A stretch of DNA of 64,000 nucleotides from TMED27 sp964350695 (GTDB lineage Bacteria; Pseudomonadota; Alphaproteobacteria; Micavibrionales; Micavibrionaceae): positions 186,001 to 250,000 of the forward strand of contig CAYGKM010000001.1 in assembly GCA_964350695.1 (NCBI GenBank). Direction: 5' to 3'. Below the pieces are notes generated by a model. It saw only the letters and a program-made list of their open reading frames with translations, did no database searches and was not told where the DNA came from. Shown here piece after piece: positions 43,185 through 52,910 of the stretch. The translations under genes and the position numbers were made by a program. How positions within the stretch are numbered: the stretch's first letter is position 1; each line of letters opens with the position of its first letter.

Positions 43185-44293
43185 TGTCCCGCCTTGATTG
43201 AGGCCGCAAGCCCGGGATGGAAGATCACTTGCTGCGTAATGTTTTTGATAAAGGCAGATTCGACCATGTTTTTTGATCCGACGATTTCGTGGACAATCAT
43301 ATAATTGCCGGCGAATTGCGCTCTTAATTCCACATAATCTTGATATCCGACTTCAGGTTTAGATGAGATTTGAAATTCAGTATGCAGCGCTTTGTTTTTG
43401 CCAATACTATATTCATCAACCTTCATTTTATCAGACAGCGCCTTAAAGTTTTTAATATGCCGCCGATGCAGCACTTCTTTTGCATCGGAATAGGTCAAAT
43501 TACGCGGCAAATCATATCCGTAAATCGTATATTTAAGGGTATGACGCCATATGGGATCAAAATATTCGGCTGTCAGGGCTTCTGATTTTTCGGAGTGGTA
43601 AAATTTAGGCTCTTTCGGCGCGTAGGTGTCGTTTTGTTCGGGAAAATAGGAAGAAAAAATCCCGAGCGGCGATTGCCGCTTCACCCAATCTGCCCGCACA
43701 TCGTTGTCATGCATGGTGACGCCGCTGTTGAAAATCAAGGAATTGAAAAACTCCTTACTGCGCGTAGATTCAATAATCTCCGGCGAGCCGATAAGGATTT
43801 GCTCCATTTTTGTGACATCGCTAAATAACACGCGCGCCTGAATATGTTGCGGGCCAAGATTCTCGTCCTTGTAAGAAATCAGCACTTCTCCGGTGGCTTG
43901 GCTGGTGTTTGGGAAAAGATTTTTGCGCTCGACGACTTCCCCGCCTTTATCGGAATAAAACTCAACATAAGAATTCAAATATTGAATGATAAATTTCTCT
44001 TTTTCTTCTTCGCTTAAGGCAGAGCCAAGTGTTTGCTGGGTTTTTAAAATATGCTGCTTAATAGCGTTTTTATAAGGGCGCTGGTCTTGAATGGCGGTGA
44101 GTTCGGTTTCATAGACAACCCGCTTTGGCCCGACCCTGAAGGGTTTTTGCTCTAATTTATAGTTCTCTGGAAGCAGAACCTCATACAAGCCCGTAGGCGA
44201 CGTATAGCGGGTCATCGTGCCGCTCGCGCTTAAATGAAGCGGTGAAAGAAGGCAAATTATAAAAAGAGCAGATTTGATTTGGGCGCGCCACAT
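43181..44293 (-). CDS. Secreted protein of unknown function
   Basis: A 370-aa exported protein. Start ATG 44293 (MWRAQIKSALFIICLLSP) gives a signal peptide with cleavage after LSAS. The mature protein alternates strands and helices, with a repeated theme of Tyr/Glu/Lys-rich segments and no cysteine, and resembles no family I know. It overlaps the pepP stop by 4 bases, convergently, and lies after rpsU on the same strand, separated by a terminator. Confidence 0.68.
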   Translation of the reverse strand: MWRAQIKSALFIICLLSPLHLSASGTMTRYTSPTGLYEVLLPENYKLEQKPFRVGPKRVVYETELTAIQDQRPYKNAIKQHILKTQQTLGSALSEEEKEKFIIQYLNSYVEFYSDKGGEVVERKNLFPNTSQATGEVLISYKDENLGPQHIQARVLFSDVTKMEQILIGSPEIIESTRSKEFFNSLIFNSGVTMHDNDVRADWVKRQSPLGIFSSYFPEQNDTYAPKEPKFYHSEKSEALTAEYFDPIWRHTLKYTIYGYDLPRNLTYSDAKEVLHRRHIKNFKALSDKMKVDEYSIGKNKALHTEFQISSKPEVGYQDYVELRAQFAGNYMIVHEIVGSKNMVESAFIKNITQQVIFHPGLAASIKAGH

Positions 44294-44329
44294 CCGACAA
44301 TTATAAGCCAAAACCTATTGATAAAAAAT

Positions 44330-44356
44330 AAAAAACCGCCAAAAAGATGGCGGCTT
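44330..44356 (-). terminator. Terminator of rpsU
   Basis: On the minus strand CCGCCA/TGGCGG form a 6-bp stem with a short A-rich loop, followed by TTTTTTATTTT. It lies about 30 bases after the rpsU stop. Confidence 0.82.
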
Positions 44357-44384
44357 TGAATTGTTTTGATTTAAACGAGAGGGT

Positions 44385-44591
44385 TTAAAAACCGTCACGA
44401 TCGCGACGTTTACGATCCATTTTGCGAGACCGACGAATATTTTCGGACTGCTCGCGGGCTTTAACCTCGGAAGGTTTTTCGTAGTGACGACGAATTTTCA
44501 TTTCACGGAAGATACCTTCACGCTGCATTTTCTTCTTCAATACTTTCAAAGCCTGATCGACGTTGTTATCGCGTACATTTACACTGACCAC
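44385..44591 (-). CDS. rpsU: Ribosomal protein bS21
   Basis: A small-subunit protein that helps mRNA binding at the 16S 3' end. The 68-aa protein has the normal VRDNNVDQALKVLKKKMQREG core and a basic tail (RKMDRKRRDRDGF). I chose GTG 44591 because AAAGGGG lies 8 bases upstream, and because related proteins start just before the VRDNNV motif; the GTG at 44600 would leave no space for a ribosome-binding site. It is monocistronic with a terminator. Confidence 0.92.
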   Translation of the reverse strand: MVSVNVRDNNVDQALKVLKKKMQREGIFREMKIRRHYEKPSEVKAREQSENIRRSRKMDRKRRDRDGF

Positions 44592-44713
44592 AGTGCTCAC
44601 CCCTTTCTAAAAGAGTGCTAGAGTTAATTGCCTTTTCTCATGAAAAAGCTCACATTACCTATCAATCCTTATGCGCAAATGCAAAGGAAAAATGAAAGAA
44701 TATACTTAATTCT

Positions 44714-46438
44714 ATGGCTTTTAAGCGTTTTATACAAGTTTCAGCCCTTTTTGCGCTGCTGATCGCGCCTTCTTTCGCAAAAGAGGCGCAGCGTCCCCAG
44801 CCTGAAATCTCCACCGGTTTGGCGCAGGTTTCAAAGGCCGTGGGCACAGAGTATATGATCGTTACCGCCAATCCGCTCGCCACGCAGGCAGGGGCGGATA
44901 TCCTGAAAAAAGGTGGAAGCGCCGTGGACGCCGCGATCACCGCGCAGCTTGTTCTTGGGTTGGTTGAGCCGCAAAGCTCTGGCCTCGGCGGCGGCGCGTT
45001 TATGCTGCATTATGATGCCAAGAATAAAAAGCTCACCTCCTATGATGGGCGAGAAACCGCGCCGTCTTTGGCAGGGCCGTTCCTGTTTCAGGAATTGGGA
45101 CAGCCGATGGATTTCATGACGGCCGTCGTCGGCGGCAGGGCGGTCGGCGTGCCGGGCATCCCCGCATTGCTGAAAGATGCGCATGATTTATACGGCAAGC
45201 TCACATGGATGGAGCTGTTCGATGCGCCGATCAAGCTCGCTTCCGACGGCTTTGTGGCCTCCCCGCGCCTTGCCAAAATGGTGGAAGAAGCCGCCCCCCG
45301 CCTTGCCAAAAACAAAAACGCTTCTGCGTATTTCTTAACGCTTGGCGCGCCCGTGAAGGCGGGCGACACGCTAGTGAACACCGCATACGAACAAACCTTG
45401 CGTGACTATGCCTTCTACGGCCCCTCGCGCTTCTATCAAGGCTTTATCGCCAAGGATATCGTGGAGACGGTGCAGAATATCGAAGCCAATCCGGGCTTGC
45501 TGACGCTCGAGGATTTCGCCGCCTATGAGGTCAAACCCCGTGACCCCGTCTGCGGTCCTTATCGCTCCTATATTGTGTGTTCCATGGGCGAGCCGTCTTC
45601 GGGCGCGCTGACCATCCTGAATGCGCTCGGCATTCTTGAAGGCTTCGAGGTCACCAATGACGCAAAAGGTCGCCGCCTCATCGTCCAAGCCTCCGCGCTA
45701 GCTTTCGCGGACCGCAATCTCTATATGGCCGATCCCGATTTTGTGAATACGCCAAATGTCACGCTTCTTGATCCTGAATACATCAAAACCCGCGCCGCGC
45801 TGATCACCCCTGATGCACCCTTAACCGATATCGTAGCAGGCGTGCCGAAGGGCTGGGGCGGCCCGCTCTATAAGCAGGGCATATCTCTCCCTGAAAAAGG
45901 CACAAGCCATATCAGCATCGTCGATAGGCACGGCAATATCGTGTCCATGACCACCACCGTCGAAGGCGCGTTCGGCAGCCACGTGATGACAAACGGCTTT
46001 TTGCTGAACAACCAGCTCACCGATTTCGCCTTCACGCCCATCGCCGAAGATCAAAGCCTCGTCGCCAATATGGCTGAAGGCGGTAAACGCCCGCGCAGCT
46101 CCATGTCCCCTACGATTGTCTTCAACGCCGATGGCGCGCCCGTGCTGGTCGTTGGCTCGGCGGGCGGCTCTCATATCATCGGTTATGTGCTGGAACAAAT
46201 CATCGCCGCGATTGATTGGAAACTCTCGCCAGAAGGCGCCATGGCCTTGCCGCACACTCTTTCGCGCAATGGCGAGGTGGAAACCGAAAACCCCGATCTT
46301 GCCGCCGCGCTAAAAGCCGCAGGCGCAGCCGTGGACGTGAAAACCCTAAACAGTGGTTTGACAGCGATCCACATTCAGGGCGATAATTATATAGGCGTTG
46401 CGGACCCGCGGCGCGAAGGCTTAGCCCAAGGAGAATAA
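44714..46438 (+). CDS. ggt: Gamma-glutamyltransferase
   Basis: Periplasmic enzyme that cleaves gamma-glutamyl bonds (glutathione) by autocatalytic maturation. The signal peptide is residues 1-22. The 574-aa precursor has the large-subunit motifs GGSAVDAAITAQLVLGLVEP and SGLGGGAFML; the new N-terminal nucleophile is T397 in GTSHISIVD, and the small subunit has LLNNQLTDF, PRSSMSPTIV and GSAGGSHI. DUF2147 follows after 2 bases. It supplies glutamate or cysteinyl-glycine and fits with peptide use in this area. Confidence 0.96.
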   Translation: MAFKRFIQVSALFALLIAPSFAKEAQRPQPEISTGLAQVSKAVGTEYMIVTANPLATQAGADILKKGGSAVDAAITAQLVLGLVEPQSSGLGGGAFMLHYDAKNKKLTSYDGRETAPSLAGPFLFQELGQPMDFMTAVVGGRAVGVPGIPALLKDAHDLYGKLTWMELFDAPIKLASDGFVASPRLAKMVEEAAPRLAKNKNASAYFLTLGAPVKAGDTLVNTAYEQTLRDYAFYGPSRFYQGFIAKDIVETVQNIEANPGLLTLEDFAAYEVKPRDPVCGPYRSYIVCSMGEPSSGALTILNALGILEGFEVTNDAKGRRLIVQASALAFADRNLYMADPDFVNTPNVTLLDPEYIKTRAALITPDAPLTDIVAGVPKGWGGPLYKQGISLPEKGTSHISIVDRHGNIVSMTTTVEGAFGSHVMTNGFLLNNQLTDFAFTPIAEDQSLVANMAEGGKRPRSSMSPTIVFNADGAPVLVVGSAGGSHIIGYVLEQIIAAIDWKLSPEGAMALPHTLSRNGEVETENPDLAAALKAAGAAVDVKTLNSGLTAIHIQGDNYIGVADPRREGLAQGE

Positions 46439-46440
46439 AT

Positions 46441-46887
46441 ATGAGAATTTTACTGACCGCCCTAGCATTAATGATGATCGCCGCCCCGTCTTACGCCGCA
46501 GATAGCGTTGAAGGCTATTGGCTCACGGAAAACAAACGCGCCGTTGTGCAGGTGGAAGAATGTGACGCCAGTCTGTGCGGGCATGTTTACTGGATTATCG
46601 AAGGCGGCTTGCAATTTGATGAAAACAACCCGAATGAAAGCATGCGCACGCAAGCCATGTGCGGCCTGCAAATCCTCAGCGGTTTTGAAAAAGAAGGCGT
46701 CGGCGAATGGGAAGACGGCAAAATCTATAAAGCCGATGACGGCGACATCTATGATGCGGATATTGAAATTCTGGAAGACGGAACGCTAAAACTGCGCGGC
46801 TATGTTGGCGTGCCGATGTTCGGCAAAACCCAAATCTGGACACGCGTAAACAAATCTGATTACGCGGCCTGTAAAGCGCCTAACTAA
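46441..46887 (+). CDS. DUF2147 secreted protein
   Basis: A 148-aa exported protein with a signal peptide (MRILLTALALMMIAAPSYAA). The mature domain has the DUF2147 pattern: GYWLTENKRAVVQVEEC, SLCGHVYWI, IYKADDGDIYDADIEIL and LRGYVGVPMFGKTQIWTR. The family is a lipocalin-like beta-barrel in some predictions, function unknown. It starts 2 bases after the ggt stop and is presumably co-transcribed and co-exported. Its stop overlaps the yejF stop. Confidence 0.9.
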   Translation: MRILLTALALMMIAAPSYAADSVEGYWLTENKRAVVQVEECDASLCGHVYWIIEGGLQFDENNPNESMRTQAMCGLQILSGFEKEGVGEWEDGKIYKADDGDIYDADIEILEDGTLKLRGYVGVPMFGKTQIWTRVNKSDYAACKAPN

Positions 46888-48494
46888 GCGGTTTTGAGAT
46901 CAAGCGCGGCAGCGAGGAGGGCTTTGGTATAGTCCTCCCGCGGGTTTTCGAATATATCCTTGGCCGCGCCGCTCTCCACGACCCGCCCGTTTTGCATCAC
47001 GATTAAGTCATGCGCCATGGCTTTCACCACGCGTAAATCATGGCTGATAAACACATAGGAAATCTCGTGTTTCTTCTGTAAATCGCGCAGCAGGTCAACA
47101 ATCTGCGCCTGCACAGACAGATCAAGAGCGCTGGTTGGCTCATCCAGCACAATGAATTTAGGGCGCAAAGCCAGGGCACGGGCGATAGAGATGCGCTGGC
47201 GCTGCCCGCCTGAAAACTCATGCGGAAAGCGGTGGCGCGTCTCCGGATCCATATCCACATCTTCCAAGGCGCGGATAATCTGCTGCTCGCGTTCTTCGTC
47301 GCTAAACTCTTTGCGGTGGATTTTTAAACCCTCACCGATAATCTGCCCCACAGACATGCGCGGCGACAGCGAGCCAAACGGATCTTGAAACACCACTTGC
47401 ATGTCTTCACGAAACGGCAGCATTTGTTTCTGGTTAAACCCTGAAATATCGTTGCCTTCAAACACAATCGTGCCCTGCGCGTTCAAAAGCCGCAAAAGGC
47501 CGAGGCCAAGAGTGGTTTTCCCCGATCCGCTTTCGCCGACCACGCCGATTGTTTGCCCTTTTTTCGCGACAATGTCGATATTATCAACGGCTTTAACCCA
47601 TTCGCTCACTTTGCCAAACAAGGTTTTCTTTTTCGGGAAATGAATTTGGATATTCGTGCCGCTCATGACCACGGGCGCATCGCTATCCACCGCAATCGCT
47701 TCGCCTTTGGGCTGCGCGCTCAAAAGCATCTTGGTATATTCATGCTGCGGTTTTGCAAACAAAGCCTTCGTCTTGTTTTGCTCAACGATCTTGCCGTCTT
47801 GCATCACGCATACGCGGTCGCTCATTTTCTCGACAATCGTCAGATCATGGGTGATCAGCAGCAGCGCCATGCCGAGGCGCTTTTGCAAATCCTTCAAAAG
47901 CTCCAATACCTGCGCCTGAACTGTCACGTCCAGCGCCGTTGTCGGTTCATCTGCGATCAACAGCTCGGGGTTATTCGCCAAGGCCATCGCGATCATAACG
48001 CGCTGGCGCTGCCCACCCGAAAGCTGATGCGGATAGGCATCAAGGCGGGTCTTGAGATTGGATAGCTCCACGAGATCAAGCAGCTCCAGCACCCGCTCCC
48101 GCGCCGCCGCCTTGCTCATCTTCTGATGAATAAACAGCACTTCCGCAATTTGCTTCTCGATAGTGTGTAGCGGGTTTAGCGCCGTCAGCGGCTCTTGAAA
48201 TATCATCCCGATCTGTTGCCCACGAATGGTGCGCATATAGCTGTCACCCTTGCCGACAAGGTTTGTGCCTTCAAAGAGTATCTGGCTCTCTGGCGTGTGA
48301 ATCGCGCGGGGGTAGGGCAGAAGCTGCATCGCAGACAGGGCGGTCACAGATTTTCCCGATCCGCTCTCGCCCACAAGCGCCACAGTCTCGCCCTTGGCAA
48401 TATCAAACGAAATATCATCCACCGCGCGAAACAGCCCGTCTTGGGTCTTAAAGTCTACGGATAGGTTTTTGATGGATAGGAGAACCTCGATCAT
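46884..48494 (-). CDS. yejF: Peptide ABC transporter ATPase, two-domain YejF type
   Basis: A 536-aa ATPase with two ABC modules, powering import of oligopeptides. Module 1: Walker A GESGSGKS at 42-49, LSGGQRQRVMIAMAL and Walker B LLIADEPT. Module 2: GESGSGKT near 317, FSGGQRQRISIARAL and FIVLDEPTS. This tandem form pairs with YejB and YejE, whose genes are at 61.8-64 kb, more than 13 kb away, although yej genes are usually together. It is transcribed alone here. Confidence 0.93.
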   Translation of the reverse strand: MIEVLLSIKNLSVDFKTQDGLFRAVDDISFDIAKGETVALVGESGSGKSVTALSAMQLLPYPRAIHTPESQILFEGTNLVGKGDSYMRTIRGQQIGMIFQEPLTALNPLHTIEKQIAEVLFIHQKMSKAAARERVLELLDLVELSNLKTRLDAYPHQLSGGQRQRVMIAMALANNPELLIADEPTTALDVTVQAQVLELLKDLQKRLGMALLLITHDLTIVEKMSDRVCVMQDGKIVEQNKTKALFAKPQHEYTKMLLSAQPKGEAIAVDSDAPVVMSGTNIQIHFPKKKTLFGKVSEWVKAVDNIDIVAKKGQTIGVVGESGSGKTTLGLGLLRLLNAQGTIVFEGNDISGFNQKQMLPFREDMQVVFQDPFGSLSPRMSVGQIIGEGLKIHRKEFSDEEREQQIIRALEDVDMDPETRHRFPHEFSGGQRQRISIARALALRPKFIVLDEPTSALDLSVQAQIVDLLRDLQKKHEISYVFISHDLRVVKAMAHDLIVMQNGRVVESGAAKDIFENPREDYTKALLAAALDLKTA

Positions 48495-48631
48495 TCTTTC
48501 TTTTTATACTGGACTGTTCGTCAATGCACATGAAAATTATTTGATCTCGCGAGAATGTCGTGCAAATAAATATTATATAGTATAAAAAAACTAAATACAT
48601 TCTGTAAAATAAAAAAATCAGGGAGACGGCA

Positions 48632-49279
48632 TTGGAAAAAATATCAAAAATTTTTGATCCGGTAACGGATGTGGAAAGCATCATTCCATTGAGCGGCGGG
48701 CGCATGTACAGAATGGTATTTGTGAACCCTAATGGTGCCTTCCAAACAAAGCACATTCATTCCCGTCGATCTGCCGAAGAATATGTTAAAAAATTTGATC
48801 TGATATCGCGCGCGCGCGATGTGGGCGACGATAAAATTTGGAATGCCTTTAACCCTCATTATATTGCCAGCGCAGATGCCTATAAAGGGTCAGAAGGGGC
48901 GTCTTTGACTATGCGCGGCGGGGAAATCCTTCATGTGAGCATGTCGTATCAAGAGATTGTTGAAGTTGCGGGGCTCACTCCAGGATTCAAGTATAATAGC
49001 GGATATCCGCAAATCGAGGAGCTTGCGATTAATCCTACGCTGATTGCCATGCTTCAGGAGATTGGAATACAAGACACGCTTAAAAATTCATCTGGAAGTG
49101 CGGCAACGGAAGTCTGGTTTAAAGGCGGGGAGGATCGTGGGCGCGGACTTATGATTTCAGGGTCTTTAGAAGCTTTCGAAGCGCGCTTGCGGGCGCATCA
49201 AAGCAGAAATATTGTGGTCCTCAAACCTGAAATTAGCGAAGGAACGGCAGCTGATGGACGTTATCAGGATATCGCGTAA
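48632..49279 (+). CDS. Hypothetical protein with TTG start
   Basis: A 215-aa soluble protein of unknown family, starting at TTG 48632 with AGGGAGA 6 bases upstream. A charged N-terminal part (RRSAEEYVKKFDLISRARDVGDD) is followed by a central region with MSYQEIVEVAGLTPGFKYN and a C-terminal half with strands (VWFKGGEDRGRGLMISG). It is convergent with argH, leaving 3 bases between stops. AT-rich upstream DNA probably holds the promoter. Confidence 0.65.
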   Translation: MEKISKIFDPVTDVESIIPLSGGRMYRMVFVNPNGAFQTKHIHSRRSAEEYVKKFDLISRARDVGDDKIWNAFNPHYIASADAYKGSEGASLTMRGGEILHVSMSYQEIVEVAGLTPGFKYNSGYPQIEELAINPTLIAMLQEIGIQDTLKNSSGSAATEVWFKGGEDRGRGLMISGSLEAFEARLRAHQSRNIVVLKPEISEGTAADGRYQDIA

Positions 49280-49282
49280 GGC

Positions 49283-50590
49283 TTATTTCTTCACACTCAA
49301 AACGCGGTAAATATCATTCGTGATCTTGGCTTCCACGCCCTGCATATCGCCTAAATCAAGCTCGTGCAGCTTACAGCCCTTATCTTCCGCCATCTTCACA
49401 ATCGCGCCGGTCACGTGGTGTGCATCCCGAAACGGCATGTCGAGGCTCATCACCAGCCAGTCAGCCAAAGCCGTTGCCGTGGTATACCCGTCCTCGGCGC
49501 TTTCCAGCATCCGCGCGGTGTGGAAAGTGGCGGATGCCAGCATTCCGTCCATCGCCTGCAGGCACAGCGAAAGCGTATCAACGCTGTCGAACACAAATTC
49601 TTTGTCTTCCTGTAAGTCCTTGTTATATGTCAGCGGCAAGCCTTTGAGCATGGTCAAAACCTGCACCACATTGCCGTTCAGGCGGCCCGTCTTGCCGCGC
49701 ACCAATTCCGCCGCGTCAGGGTTTTTCTTCTGCGGCATAATAGAGCTGCCCGTGCTCCACTGATCGCTCAGCGTGATAAACCCAAATTGCGGCGTAGACC
49801 AGATAATGATCTCTTCCGCTAGCCGAGAGAGGTGAATGCCCGAAAGCGCGCAAACAAATGCAATTTCCGCGACAAAGTCGCGATCAGAGACCGCATCCAT
49901 AGTATTCGGGATCGGCGCTTCAAAGCCAAGCGCTTCCGCCGTCATCTCCCGATCAATCGGAAACGGTGTACCCGCCATGGCTGCCGCGCCGAGGGGGCTG
50001 AAATTCAGCCGCGCCGAAGCATCTTCCAGCCGCGATTTATCCCGTTCCAGCATATGCCAATAGGCATCCAGATGCGTACCCAAAGCCACAGGCTGCGCGG
50101 GTTGCAGATGCGTAAAGCCGGGCATCACATCGCCTTTATGCTTTTTCACAAGGGTTTCAATCGTGCCCTGCAGGGCTTCAATCTTGCCGATCAAAACATT
50201 AATCGCATCGCGGCACCAGAGCCGGAAATCCGTCGCAACCTGATCGTTCCGCGACCGCGCCGTATGCAGCCGCCCTGCGGCGTCGCCGATAATCTCCCGC
50301 AAACGGCTCTCGATATTCATATGAATATCCTCAAGCGCCGCGCTGAAGGTGAATGTACCGCCTTCAATCTCGCCGGCAATTTGCTCAAGACCGCCTAAAA
50401 TCGCCTTGCCATCGTCTTTGCTCAAAATCTTTTGCTTCACCAGCATCTCGCAATGCGCCTTTGATCCCGCAATATCCTGCGCCCATAGCCGTTTATCTAC
50501 ATCAATGCTCGCATTGATCTGTTCCATGATATCGGAAGGCTTCTCGCTAAAGCGTCCGCCCCACATTGTGTTTGAATTTTTCTTTGTCAT
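49283..50590 (-). CDS. argH: Argininosuccinate lyase
   Basis: Splits argininosuccinate into arginine and fumarate, the last step of the pathway. The 435-aa product is slightly short of the usual ~460. It has the catalytic loop GSSIMPQKKNPDAAELVR and N-terminal MWGGRFSEKPSDIM; AGRLHTARSRNDQVATD is the substrate-binding segment and HLQPAQPV the next. It ends the long arginine run; the PiT gene is 59 bases upstream. Confidence 0.97.
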   Translation of the reverse strand: MTKKNSNTMWGGRFSEKPSDIMEQINASIDVDKRLWAQDIAGSKAHCEMLVKQKILSKDDGKAILGGLEQIAGEIEGGTFTFSAALEDIHMNIESRLREIIGDAAGRLHTARSRNDQVATDFRLWCRDAINVLIGKIEALQGTIETLVKKHKGDVMPGFTHLQPAQPVALGTHLDAYWHMLERDKSRLEDASARLNFSPLGAAAMAGTPFPIDREMTAEALGFEAPIPNTMDAVSDRDFVAEIAFVCALSGIHLSRLAEEIIIWSTPQFGFITLSDQWSTGSSIMPQKKNPDAAELVRGKTGRLNGNVVQVLTMLKGLPLTYNKDLQEDKEFVFDSVDTLSLCLQAMDGMLASATFHTARMLESAEDGYTTATALADWLVMSLDMPFRDAHHVTGAIVKMAEDKGCKLHELDLGDMQGVEAKITNDIYRVLSVKK

Positions 50591-50649
50591 GGTTTCACCT
50601 TAAACCAGACGCTCGCCCAGATAAATACTGATTGTGAGGATTTACAAAA

Positions 50650-51606
50650 TTAAGGCGCAAGAACGTAATGTATATAAAGCACGAGGCCAACGGACACGGC
50701 CAAGCCAATCATCATTTTCAGGAAGTCTTTGCCGATCAGCGGGAACACATAGCCCAGCTTATACGTCGCACGGTATGTTGTTGCAATCGCAAGTTCGCGT
50801 CCACACAGCAAGCCCACAAACACCCATGTTGTGCTCATGGGGATGGAGTTCATCTGCTTGAAGTAAATCAGGATCAGCGCATAGATAAAGTCGATAATCG
50901 TGGCGGAGCGCATAAAGCGTGTGCCCGATTTTTCCAGTACAACGGCTTGAATTTTCCCGCCATGTGTCCAGAAAATAAAACCAAGCACAGCCACCAAAAC
51001 CAAAATCACCCCCGCCAGCATTTCTATGCTGAGGCTGCGCGGCAGGAATACAGCAATATTCGCCATGTCATGGCTTAGCCAGCTATACCAGAGGAAGCCC
51101 GTGGAGGCCCATTGCAAAGTGCGCCAGAACGCCCGCTTATTCGCAGTAACTTTGTCGTATTTCTCGTTGATGATGCGCGCCACAACCATCCACACCATAT
51201 AGGCAATTATCGCCGCCAAGCCGTATCCGATTACGGATTTCACCAGCATCTTCTCCAGCACGACCGTGGAGGCAAAGGTTGAAAGCACAAGGAAAGTCGT
51301 GGAAACGGGGATGCCGATTCGCGTCAGGATAACCAGCAATCCGGGCGCGGCCGCGTGATACCATTGCAACTCTACTGGCGGAAACTTCTTTAAACGGCCA
51401 AAGGAGATATCCCCGCCATAGGCATACCAGCCATAGATAAGCGTTGCCGCCAAAACGGCGCTCGCCGCGGCCCATAGCCAATACCATTTGAATATTTTTT
51501 CATTGGAGGCAATGAACGTCCCCAGAGTCTGGACGGCGTCATTGCCGATGACGGAATACGCGGCTAAAGAAAAACCGATCAGGGCGTATAGGGTCTGAAA
51601 ATCCAT
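50650..51606 (-). CDS. PiT-family inorganic phosphate (or sulfate) transporter
   Basis: A 318-aa membrane protein with about 8 hydrophobic helices. The PiT hallmarks are present: GNDAVQTLGTFIAS near the N-terminus, RIGIPVSTTFLVLSTF in the first half, and HDMANIAVFLPR with PMSTTWVFVGLLCGREL in the second half, which make the inverted repeat of this family. It is shorter than many PiT proteins. It lies inside the arginine run, between argG (47 bases) and argH (59 bases), so co-transcription is likely. Phosphate is the common substrate; others are possible. Confidence 0.88.
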   Translation of the reverse strand: MDFQTLYALIGFSLAAYSVIGNDAVQTLGTFIASNEKIFKWYWLWAAASAVLAATLIYGWYAYGGDISFGRLKKFPPVELQWYHAAAPGLLVILTRIGIPVSTTFLVLSTFASTVVLEKMLVKSVIGYGLAAIIAYMVWMVVARIINEKYDKVTANKRAFWRTLQWASTGFLWYSWLSHDMANIAVFLPRSLSIEMLAGVILVLVAVLGFIFWTHGGKIQAVVLEKSGTRFMRSATIIDFIYALILIYFKQMNSIPMSTTWVFVGLLCGRELAIATTYRATYKLGYVFPLIGKDFLKMMIGLAVSVGLVLYIHYVLAP

Positions 51607-51653
51607 GAGCCAAAGAGTGCATAGTTAAGTTTAAAGAAGCAAGTTTTAAAAAC

Positions 51654-52910
51654 CTACGCCGCTTTACTTTTGTTCGAGCCTTTAATAAAAGGCGCGCTGC
51701 CGCGCACTTTCGTGTTGTTGCGAAGGCGCACGGCGTTGATCTTGATGAACCCGTCCGCATCTTTCTGGTCGTAATCACCGGCTTCATCCATGGATGATTG
51801 CTTCGGATCATATAGCGCGTTGGGCGATGTGCGGGCGATTGGGTAGGCCACACCTTTATAAAGCTGAACCTTCACTTCGCCGTTCACCGGCTCTTGCGCC
51901 TTGTCCATTGTATGCATCAAAAGCTCGAATTCGGGCGAGAACCAGAAGCCATTATAAATCAGCTCTGCAACTTTAAGCGACAATGTATCTCTAAGCTTCA
52001 TCACTTCGCGGTCCATCGTCAAGCCTTCAAGGTCGCGATGTGCGTTATGCAAGATTGCCCCGCCCGGCGTTTCATACACGCCGCGGGATTTAATCCCCAC
52101 AAAGCGGTTTTCAACCATGTCCAAACGGCCAATGCCGTGGCGCGTGCCGCACGCGTTCAAAAATTCGAACACTTGCAAATCGCCGTTCACGCTCTTACCT
52201 GCGCATTCCGCTTTCACAGGAATGCCCGCTTTGAATGTAAGGGTGAGGATTTCCGGCTCATCAGGCCAGCTCTTGATTGTGGATGTGCGTGAATATACGT
52301 CTTCGTCGCACGGCGCATTCGGGTCTTCCAAAATGCCTGCTTCATGCGAGATATGAAGCAAGTTATCATCTTCGGAATACGGCTTCTTGCGCGTCGCAGT
52401 CACAGGGATGCCGTGCTGGTCGCAATAATTCAGCATATCTTGGCGGCCTTCAAAACGTGTCAGGAATTCATCCATCTTCCACGGCGCAAGCACCTTGATA
52501 TCAGGCTTCAGCGCATAATAGGAAAGCTCGAAACGCACCTGATCGTTCCCCTTGCCTGTCGCGCCATGCCCGACAAACTGGGCGTTTTCCTTGATGGCAA
52601 TTTCAATCTGGCGCTTGGCGATAATGGGACGGGCAACCGACGTGCCGAGCAAATAGCGCCCTTCATAAACCGCTTGGGATTTGAATGTGGGGTAAATGTA
52701 ATCGCGCACAAATTCTTCGCGCAAATCTTCGATATAAACTTTGGTCGCGCCGATCTTGAACGCTTTTTCTTCTGCCGCTTTGAAGTCTTCTTCCTGACCG
52801 ACATTCGCGATATAGGCCACAACTTCATAGCCTTCTTCGATAAACCATTTCAAAATAACCGACGTATCCAAACCGCCCGAATAGGCGAGTACGATTTTAC
52901 CTTTGCTCAT
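51654..52910 (-). CDS. argG: Argininosuccinate synthase
   Basis: ATP-dependent condensation of citrulline and aspartate. The length of 418 aa is a little above typical. The pyrophosphate loop AYSGGLDTSVILKWF is at residues 9-23; other marks are GHGATGKGNDQVRFE, the DNLLHISHEAGIL substrate region and ETPGGAILH. ATG overlaps the DUF4126 stop as ATGA, so translation is coupled. Part of the arginine run. Confidence 0.98.
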   Translation of the reverse strand: MSKGKIVLAYSGGLDTSVILKWFIEEGYEVVAYIANVGQEEDFKAAEEKAFKIGATKVYIEDLREEFVRDYIYPTFKSQAVYEGRYLLGTSVARPIIAKRQIEIAIKENAQFVGHGATGKGNDQVRFELSYYALKPDIKVLAPWKMDEFLTRFEGRQDMLNYCDQHGIPVTATRKKPYSEDDNLLHISHEAGILEDPNAPCDEDVYSRTSTIKSWPDEPEILTLTFKAGIPVKAECAGKSVNGDLQVFEFLNACGTRHGIGRLDMVENRFVGIKSRGVYETPGGAILHNAHRDLEGLTMDREVMKLRDTLSLKVAELIYNGFWFSPEFELLMHTMDKAQEPVNGEVKVQLYKGVAYPIARTSPNALYDPKQSSMDEAGDYDQKDADGFIKINAVRLRNNTKVRGSAPFIKGSNKSKAA